Positions 22,932-32,982 of a stretch of DNA of 64,000 bases are shown here, piece after piece. Origin of the DNA: Absidia repens (lineage: Eukaryota > Mucoromycota > Mucoromycetes > Mucorales > Cunninghamellaceae); the NCBI GenBank assembly GCA_002105175.1, contig MCGE01000020.1:620001-684000 (forward strand), read 5' to 3'. The stretch's first letter is position 1. Each line of letters begins with the position of its first letter. Below the pieces are notes generated by a model. The model saw only the letters and a program-made list of their open reading frames with translations, was not told the origin of the DNA and ran no database searches. The position numbers and the translations under genes were made by a program.

Positions 22932-23734
22932 ATGAAGTTTACTGCTATCACCACTGTATTTGCTCTTGCTATCTCTACTGTTTTCGCTCAAAACACAACC
23001 GCTGCCGCTACCACTGATGGTGGCGTTGCTGTGAATCTTCCTGCCCGAGGTGTAAGTGGAAAAAATTGATAATGATGATGATCTTGTTACTATAATACAT
23101 TATTTTTTCTCTATAAGTACTCAACATGAAAATGATTTTTTCTTTTTTTTTAAAAAAAAAAAATAGGATGTTTGGAATGCTGGCACCACTCAAACTGTCA
23201 AATTCACCATGAGTGACCCTTCTATTTCTACCATTGAAGGTATCGTTTTGATGGGTGGTGACCAAGGTAACTTGCAAACTTACCTTTTGGTCGATACCAA
23301 TGTCCCTACTAAGGATGGTCAATACTCATGGAGTATCCCCAAGAACATTCAAACCATGCCTTCTTGTAAGTCCTTATCCTTCATCCCTTTTTTTTTTTTT
23401 TTTTTGAACATCCGACTGATTACCATTTTCAACCAATAATGACAATGATTATTTTTATTTAGATGCTCTTGTATTCAAGACCAGCAAAGGTAGCAGTTAT
23501 TCTCCCTACTTCACTATTGTTGGTTTGGCTGCCGGTCAAAGTGGTGCGATGAGTGCTACCTCTATCGATATGAACCATCTTCCTTCTGCTACTTCTGGAT
23601 CTGGCGCTTCTTCCTCCAATGGTGCTAGCTCTTCTGGATCCGATGCCAAGCCAAGCAATGCTGGTGATCATTTGAAGACTGGTTTCTTTGGTGTGGTCTC
23701 TACTGTTGCCGTAGCTGCCGTTCTTGTCCTCTAG
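22932..23734 (+). CDS. Kre9/Knh1-like GPI-anchored cell-wall protein
   Basis: Exons 22932-23051, 23167-23365 and 23463-23734 give 196 aa. The signal peptide is MKFTAITTVFALAISTVFA. The central part (NLPARGDVWNAGTTQTVKF, then PYFTIVGLAAG) is typical of the Ser/Thr-rich Kre9/Knh1 N-terminal family: an immunoglobulin-like extracellular domain that starts with a W-x-AG-x-TQTV motif and ends with YSPYFTI. It is followed by a Ser/Gly/Ala linker and a hydrophobic C-terminus (VVSTVAVAAVLVL) consistent with a GPI signal. Family members take part in beta-1,6-glucan assembly or act as abundant wall proteins. The protein is shorter than yeast Kre9 and has no second domain. It lies 1.7 kb from the convergent chitin deacetylase gene. 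Confidence 0.9.
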
Positions 23735-25464
23735 ATTGTATTCTTCACAAACAGGGTAATTTTTCATTGTCAATGCCCAATTATCTTTCTTCCCTTTCTA
23801 TCACCCCCCTATTTTTTTTTTTAATATCCATCATTATCATACATCCCCTATTTTCCAGATCAGTCCAAAATAAACATTCTCTAATCTTTGCATTCTTCCA
23901 ATAAAAAAAAAAATAAACTTTTGGATCATTATCATATATTTGCTATCATACAAAAAGAGTTTTATTAATTTGAAGGGTAATCAATAAACTATCAATACAA
24001 CCACATTAAAGCTATCACTAATAATCCTATTCCAAAACTAAACAAAAGCCTATGCTATTCTTGTCACCGGAATGATCATGTTTCAAGATTCGTGTCCAAG
24101 AGCCAATATAGGAGCAGGTCCATTCACATCCCATTGATCCTCGGACGTGAGCAATCAATTCATGCCCCTTCCTCGTCCTCCTCCTCCTCCCTCCCTTTGA
24201 CTTGTTTCGTTGTCCAAGCAGTTTCACCTAGAAGTAATATATAGATATAGATATATATATGTATGGAGTCAGCATAAATAAAAATATCATCCCCCCCCCT
24301 CCCCCTTGTTTATCATGAAGAGGTTATAGTTACCTTGATAAAGAAATAAAATCAGTCATTCAGGAGCACACATTGTTGTCAGTAAAGCACACACACACAC
24401 ACGTAAATCATCAGGCCCACTAGCATTCATCGCTCCAGGTACAATAGGCACATTGCAAGGGTCCTCCTCCAACACCGTCGAGATCATCATTCATCGGAGA
24501 AACCATTGTTGTTCAGCATTGCCGGAATAATGAGCATGAGCATGAGTTCTTGGGGGTGGGGGGTGGGAACATATTACTTGGCGGTAGATCAGTTCCCCTC
24601 ATCTGAATCCTTACGTACGTCTTTTTCAGGTTTTCCATGGCGTAGCGCATTGTGTTGTTGGATGGGAGGGAGGGAGAGGGGAGGGGTGGATGCTTTGGAA
24701 GTCGAGTCAGTTGTCGTCTACAGTCTTATCACAATGATGAGTCCGACTAGAGAGTATATATATGTAAACCATGCCCTTGTTTTTTTTTCCTTTACCTTGG
24801 CCATTTTCCGCCTATGCTTTTAATGCCAATGCTTCGACCAATATCGAGTCGCGAGGGTCTAGAAAGAAAGAAAAAAAAAAAGTCACTCCAAAAAAAAAAA
24901 AAAAAGAGGGCATCCCTAGAAAAATGATCTGATTTCAATCCCCGCCCTGCTTCCACTCGCCCGCCGATGCATTAATGGGATCGAACTGAAGACTTTCTGT
25001 CAGTAGAAAGGATTCAAGTATTCTGAAGGAGATATATTTACAACAATCCACACTGGATATATACACACAAGAATTTTTTTTTTTCAAAAAAAAAACAAGG
25101 ATAATATTCATAAAGATAGACAAGGCGACGATGGAGTATCATACTTGTTATTTTTTATTTTGATTGGTATGAATGATAATGTAAGACAATAAATCAAAAC
25201 AAAATGAGATTGATTGTATAATAATAAGTCAAAAAGAGGTAACAATATAAAGATTAAAACAAGAAGACTACTTTCTACAAGTAAAAGATATATAAAGGGA
25301 GGTTGTGGTGTGTGTGTGTGTGTGTGTGTATGTGAAAAAAAGGGGAGGGGTAAGACAAAAGAAGAAATAATAGTAGTAAAGAAGAAGAGGAACAAGGATG
25401 TGTAGGAAAAAAAGAAAGAAAGAAAGAAACGAAAAAAAGGAGAAGGATTGTGGGGAGAGCAAAA
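23735..25464. other. Intergenic, convergent; possible small unrecognised minus-strand gene
   Basis: Mostly 3' flanks of two converging genes, with a TG microsatellite (about 25308-25330) and poly-C at 24293-24305. Within 24160-24805 on the minus strand there are short protein-like pieces: ATG-Ala-Lys followed by a GTAAAG donor near 24800, a Thr/Ser/Lys-rich segment ending near 24590, a piece with CAYCTWSDEC near 24430, and an acidic end GREEEEDEEGA near 24165. I could not join them with a consistent phase, so this is only a hint of a small multi-exon gene. Confidence 0.25.
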
Positions 25465-27920
25465 CTAAAGCAAGAGACCAGTCAAACCAGCCAACACAGA
25501 AGTAACAAGGATACCATAAATAGGAGTTATAGCATTGGCCGCACTACCCGTTTTACTATCAGAAGGAGAACCACTTGCACTCGTTCCATTAGTACTGTTC
25601 TTGGAGGATGGTACCGCAGTGTCTTTGTATGCGCAGCTAGAGTCAGTACATAAGCATTGGCCGACAACTAAAACCAAAAAAAAATAAAAATAAAAAAAAA
25701 ATAATGTGTGAGCATATACAACCTCCCCCTCCTTTGCCAGAGTTTCATACTGCACTTACCAGGGTCCCACCAGATACTGTCGCAATTATCAGGCACAGGC
25801 TTACGGTAGTTGGGGTCATTGGATTGTAAAGAGGCAGATGGTACAGGAGTTTCCAACGAAGGCGCCGAACTGGGACAGTTGTAACACGTATGCCAATTGG
25901 TGGTGTTGAAGTTGCAGTTTTGTAAAAGCCCACCGGAAGCAACACCGTCCGCCGAGATGGTGATGTTTTCCAGTCCATTACAGATTTCTTTACCCGTGTT
26001 GGGGACATTGCATTGCATGTATGGTTGACTGGCGAGTTGACTATTGGGTACAGGGTTTTGCATCTATCATCATTATAAGAAAAACGAAGCGGTGAGCAGG
26101 CCAATAAGGTAAGTGTGAGATTTTCTTTTCTCTTCTCTTACCCATTGAAGTAATTGTTGGTTAGTGACAAACCAGACATCAGGTTTGCCAGCAAGAGATT
26201 GGATCAGACTCACTACGCCATTCTTGAGCGACGAGGCATCCGGTGTACCAGGGAAGTTTGTAAGATGAGCTATATAGAACAGATGATAGAAATGAGAAAT
26301 AGAAAAAGGAGAAAGAAAGTCATCTATGATTCACTTACTAGGATGGACATAAATACCAAATGGTTGGCGGTTACCATTGTAATGACGTTGGAAGTTGTTA
26401 TTTGACCATCCGGTAACATCAGAAACAGAGCCAGCCAAATACACGTCCATCAGTTGAGGGGTGTTGGCATTATCCATAACAGCGTACATAGGTAATTCCC
26501 AAACACCAGGTAGCTTCACCTTACCGGCATCGCAAATACCAGTCCAGCAGTCATTCGCCATACCATTGTCCAAAGTATAAGGCCTATCAGTATAAAAGGC
26601 GGTTATCAGTAAAGATGGGCAACCAACCCCCCCCTTTTTTTTGCTTTTGTTTTTTTTTTTTTGTTTACCAGAAACAATCATCAACGGTGGCAGTTGAAGA
26701 AGTGTCATATTGGAATCCTTGTTGTTGAATGTTGGAAAGAGTTTCGGCAGTATAATTCACTATGTGAATAAATAAACAAATAAAGGATAAAGAAAAAAAG
26801 AGGGATCAGGATATCTAAAAATAAAGAGAGCTGATGACTTACAGAAAGGAGCACGGAAACCCTTAATCTTGCCATAAGGAACACCACCATATTCATGAAG
26901 CATAGACTTTGCAGCAGCTATTTCTCTATTATTATGATGATGATGATTTTACACATCAGTTAATAAATTGCAGGAAATAAAAAGGTTAGAAAAAGATAAT
27001 GATCCACGCATGCATAAATTTAACATAAACATCGACCTGTTTTTACTTACTGAGCGGATGGGGATCCAACGTGGGTGAACGTGTGACTAAAAAGAAGTAG
27101 AAGAGTGAGTGAGTTCAGCTACTGTGTCTTAACCTTCAATCCCCCCTTATTTTTGATCGATGACTTACTCTGCAATTTCATTTCCATTGGCATACCATTG
27201 TTGAACCAGGGAGAAGTCGGTGTATTCCATAGAGACATACCTACAGAAAGAAAGAAAAATATTGAGTGGGTGAGTGTGCAATATGACGATGATATGTAAC
27301 GTCGATCCTTTTTTTTTCATATGGATCTTTGTTGTTGTTGTCTTACCAGGAACCCTATACAAACAACAACAATAAAGGATCAATTCATCTAATACATATC
27401 AAGTAAAAAAATGTGCTACTACAGTTTTTCTATTTACCTTTGCGGGGCACCCATTGGGGTTCCTAAGGAGAAAAAAAGAAAGAAGGAAGGGGGAAGGGAA
27501 GGGAGTAACGAAAGAGCAAAAAAAAAAAAAAAGACAAGGGAGGCCGTAGAGTACACGTACATACACATACACACAAAGAGAAAGAGAGAAAGGGTTGTTA
27601 GTTCGTTGATATCCATAGCCTTTTTTTGGAGTCCATACTTACTTGACGTTAAGCATATCTTGGGCAGTTTGAAGAAGTTTTGATTGCACTGAATCGTCAA
27701 AGGTGATCACGACGAATTGGGGGGTATCTTTCGGTTGGAGGCCACCAGGAGGAGATGTCGAAGCACACAAACAGTTTGGTAACTTGCAGGTATTGGGATC
27801 GCAACTATAAGAAGACGCCGCCGTTTGTGTACCACCTGCAGTAGCACCTTCTTGGGCAAGAGCTGGCGCCACTAAGAAAGCGGCTGCTAAAAGGGCAGTG
27901 GTAATGGTGAGCACCTTCAT
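25465..27920 (-). CDS. Chitin deacetylase (polysaccharide deacetylase), GPI-anchored
   Basis: Converts chitin to chitosan in the wall. Eleven exons (27920-27643, 27462-27438, 27354-27347, 27240-27169, 27086-27051, 26925-26843, 26759-26669, 26583-26339, 26269-26142, 26063-25760, 25667-25465) join to 490 aa. Signal peptide is MKVLTITTALLAAAFLVAPALA. A Cys-rich segment (about 40-52) precedes the NodB domain. Catalytic motifs are TFDD (73-76), the metal-binding HTFTH (129-133) and GFRAPF (162-167), with a late HPTHL (278-282). The first motif reads TFDDSV rather than the canonical TFDDGP. The C-terminal third is Ser/Thr-rich with sequons and ends in a hydrophobic GPI-type tail (ILVTSVLAGLTGLLL). 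Exon 3 is only 8 nt. Mucorales carry many such genes, because chitosan is a major wall polymer. Whether this member is active is not certain. Confidence 0.93.
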
Positions 27921-28436
27921 TGGATGAATTGAATTGTTGAAAAAAATAAGTAAGAAAAAGAAAGACGAAAAAATAAAAAAAACGGGGAGGAACTCTATTT
28001 TATTTATACAGGACATACAGCTACAGGTAATTTTTTTTTTTTTTTTTTTGGAACCTCCTAACCCACCCACTCAAAATAAAAGAAAGAAAAAACCCACTTT
28101 TATGGTAATATAATCTTCAAGGAGTCGCCCTATTTTTAAAAACGCTTAGGCACACAATATATACTCTTTCTACTAACTGTTCTATTGTCCCTCCCTATTT
28201 CGTCTATTCTCATCTGATATTCTCCCGCCCTGATATACATTGTAATATCATATCCATCTACGTCTCGTGGCGCTCTACCAGTTTACTGTCAATAGATTAG
28301 AAGAAACACAATATATATCACAAATATTGATGAATTTTCAAGTATATTTTTCTTTATTGTTCGAATCAATACACAATAACATACATAAATATTGGAAACT
28401 AAGTAGTATAAACTAAGCACTATTTCTATATCTACT
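27921..28436. other. Chitin deacetylase promoter and hydrolase 3' region
   Basis: The right-to-left upstream region of the deacetylase, with a poly-T block at 28028-28049, merges into the 3' UTR of the minus-strand hydrolase. No other feature seen. Confidence 0.4.
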
Positions 28437-30296
28437 ACTATTACTATACAGTCGTTTGCACCAGGCTTGAATCACCTGGGAACCATAGAAAGATCGAAGT
28501 GACCAAAAGACATAGCAAGCATGATGAGCGCCCTATCGTCCAGGAAAAAAAAAAGTTAATAAGGTTACAAACGCGTATTTAACTTTATCGAAACTTACAG
28601 GTAACACCAACAAGGTACAACCATCATCAGGATTGGATTCTACTTGATAACAAATAAGGGTAAAAATTAGTTTAGTGCACTTTGTGAGATATTTTCGTCG
28701 CGATCCTCGGGATTTACCTTGTTCATAAAATACTGCTTTGAAATTCACACCAATGGATGCATTCACCATCGCATCTCGTTGACTAGCCAAAACGAAAAAC
28801 GGAGGTAATTGTAATTGTTTTCCTGCCAATTGTTTTTCAACGCGTTGTAATGGCGAATGACGATCGAGAAACGCTTGATCCAATTCGTCCAGCCCAGCTA
28901 CCTTATGTGTAAAGAAAGCCTTTTTCGATTCATCCCCTTGTATATCCAATGAGCCATTCAAACTAATCACACCACAAACACTTGTATCGATGGATTCGAA
29001 ACCTACATGTGATAGTCAATCGGAGGATATTAGCTTTCATCGTTTGAATCCCCGCTGACCGCCATTGTTCAAAGGTTTTTTAGTATTACCCGGTTGCCAT
29101 TCTGGTTCATTTGCAGTAACAGCCGCCATCGCCGCAAGATGTCCACCGGATGAATCGCTAAAAATAAGGAGAAAAAAAAGAAAGAGAGATGAATAGAATC
29201 CGTTTTTATTTGTTTGCCTGAGGCTTTTTTCTTTTTTACCCAGAAAGAACCACAAAATCAGGATCACCGCCATAGGAATGAATGGACGTTTTCACCCATC
29301 GAAGTGCGCGCTTGACATCATAAAGATGCGCAGGATATGGGTGTTTAGGAGCCAACCGATACGCAATATTCACCACAATCCAATTTTGTTCCGAGAGTAG
29401 CATTTTTTCAAAAGGATAACATATTTTGTTCGTGCCTTGTTGCCACCCGCCACCATGGATGTGCACCAGCACAGGTCGTAAAATATGGCTGCTGCCAGCC
29501 GTGGGTGGATTGGTAGTATAAACATCGAGCTGTAAACGTTTTTGTTCGTTCAAATCATCAGTGGGCTGGATGGCTTCCATGAGTTCTTCATGAGTTGCAT
29601 AGGTGACTATATAATATAAAAACAAGAGAGAGTGTGCATGAGTATTTAAACCAGTGGTAACATTGTTTTCATTCAAGATGGACTTACTATCAGGGAAGAC
29701 GGTAATATTTGGAGGTCGCCATAAAGGGTTCACCAAAATTCGCAAAAGCCACTTGATATTGCTACTATTAGAAAAAGTGTGTGGATTAGGTTTCAATGCT
29801 GACTTTTAATTCAAGGGAATTCAATGTCGCACTGTACCTGATATTGATTTGCATGGACGAGTCCAGTTGTTGTAATGCATCCAAGTAAACTTGTTTCTCT
29901 TGCACCATCTCCCAAAACAGATAGAGACACACCAATAGATTTGGGATATCTAATACACATAAAGTCACCCATGTAAGCCAATAATCTTGTGACAAAAAAG
30001 AAAAAAGTAAGTTTTTGAGTAAATTTCGGCGTCCCACCCGTTTTTTTATAATTACCGAAACCACCCAAAACACCGGTAAGTGCGATAGCAAACACCTTGA
30101 GAACAAAAAGTTGAAGAGGCATTTCAGCACGTATTGAGACATGGACTTCGAGCAAGGTGAGGATCGGTCGGCCAAGACGTGAACGATGGTGAAACAAGAG
30201 ATCAGCTACCTTGTGTGGATAAAACGTGTCAATGTTGAAGAAAACACCGACAAGTGCCCATAAAAAGTAACCATACGACGCCAAGAGTGCCAACAT
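28437..30296 (-). CDS. Membrane-anchored alpha/beta hydrolase (HSL / alpha-beta hydrolase-3 family)
   Basis: Eight exons (30296-30056, 29985-29838, 29764-29688, 29606-29240, 29157-29090, 29002-28718, 28642-28599, 28532-28437) give 441 aa. The first 110 residues hold two to three hydrophobic segments (YGYFLWALVGVFF, FVLKVFAIALTGVLGG, WVTLCVLDIPNLLVCLYLFW), so it is probably an ER or lipid-droplet membrane protein. The catalytic domain has the HSL oxyanion motif HGGGW (206-210), the nucleophile elbow GDSSGG (Ser280), ASQRD (Asp377) and a late GAHHACY (His413 or His414). This matches fungal lipases/esterases of the hormone-sensitive-lipase family, or steryl-acetate/isoprenylcysteine-esterase relatives. 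Substrate cannot be read from sequence. Two introns end in tandem AG sites three bases apart. It is divergent from DGAT2 over 324 bp, which suggests a lipid-related role. Confidence 0.9.
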
Positions 30297-30620
30297 GAGA
30301 GATGAGTAAAACGGGATTCACAAAAGAAAAGGTAGATCGTAACAATAATAAAGAATTCAATTATTAAGATAAAAAGAATGTGATAATTCGCTAAAAATAA
30401 AAATAAAAAAGTGTATGTATGTGTGGATATGACAAAGCAGGAAGAAAAAGGAAGTGTTCGTGGTCAAAAAAAAAATAACGCTTTAATAATTGACGGAATT
30501 TAAAAGATTCGGTGCATGTGATTGGAAATCAAAAATAAAAAGCCTGCAGTAAAAAATTAAAAAAAGCTCCTCTCTCTTTTTTTTTATTTTTTTATTTTTT
30601 ATTTTCTTCACATTTGCGCC
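30297..30620. promoter_or_regulatory. Shared intergenic region, hydrolase / DGAT2
   Basis: A 324-bp non-coding region between two divergent lipid-enzyme genes. It is A-rich on the hydrolase side and T-rich before the DGAT2 ATG. It has no ORF. A bidirectional promoter is likely from the spacing, but I see no specific operator. Confidence 0.55.
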
Positions 30621-32155
30621 ATGTCAGCCACTCCCCCAAATGAGGTTGATGTTCAACCCTCCACTCTTACTACTTCCTCTCCTTCAAAGCCAGAAACTTC
30701 AGTAGAAAACACGCCCCCACCGAGCGAACATGGTGACAGCTCTTCAAAACCTATCACAACCACTAACACCGAAACCACTACCACCAACACCGACTCCACC
30801 ACTACTACTAATGAAACAACGGCACCCACATCTGCAACCGAAAATAACGATGAAAAGTCTGCCAGTACAACACCACATGCCAAGGATGATCACCATGTCC
30901 GATGGGCACCTTTGAAAATACCATTGAAACGACGTTTACAAATGGGCGTGTTGCTGTTCTATATCTGTCTTCTTCCCATCTGTTTATCTCTGTTTATGTA
31001 TTCCCTCTTGATACCATTCCTGTGGCCCTTGGTGATTGCCTATGTGACGTTTGTTTATTTTGACAAGGCTCCCGAGAAAGGCGGTCGTCGGTTTGAATGG
31101 ACTCGTAAACTACCCATTTGGAAGTACTTTGTTGATTACTACCCCATGTCTTTGGTCAAGGTAAGTCACCAACCATCATAATAATCATTCACACGAGGAT
31201 CCTAATCATATTCATTTAATTTTTTTTATTATATCATACATATAGGAAGCTGATTTGGATCCTTCGAAAAACTATGTGTTCGGGTACCATCCTCATGGGA
31301 TTATCAGTATGGGCGCCTTTGGCAGTTTCGCAACGGAAGCCACTGGATTTAGCGACTTGTTTCCTGGTATTAAGCCTTCCTTATTAACATTGGTGTCCAA
31401 CTTCAAGCTCCCATTTTATCGTGATATTATCATGTCGCTCGGTATTGCTGCTGTATCTCGTCGTTCGTGTGAATACATCTTGTCCTCCGGTCCTGGTCGC
31501 TCGATTGTGATTGTCGTGGGTGGTGCTGCCGAATCCCTCACTGCACGACCCGGCATCGCTGACTTGACTCTCAAGAAACGCCTGGGCTTTATCCGTTTGG
31601 CCATCTTACATCAAGCCGAACTCGTCCCCACTTTCTCGTTTGGTGAAAACGATATCTTCGAACAACTCGATAATGCCAAAGGATCCACCGTCTGGAAAAT
31701 TCAAAAACGTATGCAAAATATGCTTGGATTCACAATGCCTCTTTTCCATGCACGTGGGATTTTTAACTGTAAGTACTGGGTTGAGATGAGGGGAGGGGTT
31801 TGTTAGTTTTGTAGTAATTAACCTTATCTTTATTTTTTTCATTTCTGTAGATGATGTTGGTATCATTCCCTTCAGACATCCCATTGTTACTGTTGGTAAG
31901 TGGTTGTCATGAACGTACAATTGGATAGCAAAAAGAAGATAATAGTTTTACTACGGCTAACGGTTACTTTTTTTTTTTGGATGAACAGTTGGCAAACCTA
32001 TTGCTGTCCCTGTGCTTGAAGATGGAGCGGAACCTACTCAAGAGCAAATCCTGGAAGTGCAAGCTGCCTATATCGATGAACTGCAAGCCATTTACGATAA
32101 ATACAAGGATGTTTATGCCAAGGATCGTGTGCAAGAACTTCGGATTGTGGAATAA
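30621..32155 (+). CDS. DGA1: Diacylglycerol O-acyltransferase type 2
   Basis: Catalyses the last step of triacylglycerol synthesis (diacylglycerol plus acyl-CoA) at the ER and lipid droplets. Exons 30621-31160, 31246-31768, 31851-31895 and 31989-32155 give 424 aa. An N-terminal region of about 90 residues is very rich in Thr, Ser, Asn and Pro and looks disordered. Two adjacent membrane segments follow at about 107-150 (MGVLLFYICLLPICLSLFM and LLIPFLWPLVIAYVTFVYF). The active-site motif HPHG is at 195-198 within YVFGYHPHG. Later family blocks are present: GGAAESL, LKKRLGFIRLAI, PTFSFGENDIFEQ, LFHARGIFNYDVGIIPFR and VGKPIAVP. Length is typical of fungal DGAT2 apart from the extended N-terminus. 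Divergent from the membrane hydrolase. Confidence 0.96.
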
Positions 32156-32982
32156 TGGCTAGTCAATAGTTAGTCAGTTTTTTTTTTATATCTTATCTTT
32201 ATTTAGTTGTTTAGTATTATTCATCATTGTATCCCCCCTTCTAGTTTTATATATTGCCAACTTTGTTTTTCTCTCATCATCGCAACCAATAAAAAATATG
32301 CATTCATTGGATGTATCATATCATACCATATATTAGTACATGCTTTTTTTTTATGACATTTGATTATTAGTGTTCTTTTTTGTATGTATGCAATTTTATA
32401 TTAATTGAACGGTAAGACCACCCATAAATAGATGAATAGAAAACAAGTTCGTAACACAAATTGGTGGAAAAAAATTATTGTAAAAACTAGGCAGAAATAG
32501 GGTGAATTTGTAGAGCTTACAAGAAAAGCTAGGCATGAGAATATTGCACCTTTTTTTTTTTCCTTCCCCATCAAAAACGTCAACTCACATTCTCGCCGAT
32601 ACCTATATTCATTGCTTGGTTTTTGATAACCTCCCATATCCCTTCCAAAAGCAATTATCCATATACATACTTCATATACATACTTCATATATCATATGAT
32701 AGCATGAAATTCTATTTTTTTAAAAAACAGCCCCATCATCCTTTACGGCATTCGTAGCGTAAATTTATTCATACTATATTCATACAGTACATATATAATT
32801 GAAAACTTTGAATCTTTTGAAGGCAAAACAAATATTTTTATTCATAAAAAAAACAAATAATTGCTACACTACCATTACCACTACCACTATACTACATATA
32901 CTTCCCACACAACCACATATAAAAAAAAAAAAAAAAAAAAGAAAACACAGTGTATAACTAAAAAAAAAAAAAGAAGACACAT
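32156..32982. other. Convergent 3' intergenic region
   Basis: 3' flanks of DGAT2 (left) and the ABC transporter (right). AT-rich, with A-runs at 32921-32940 and 32960-32971. No gene or repeat recognised. Confidence 0.4.
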
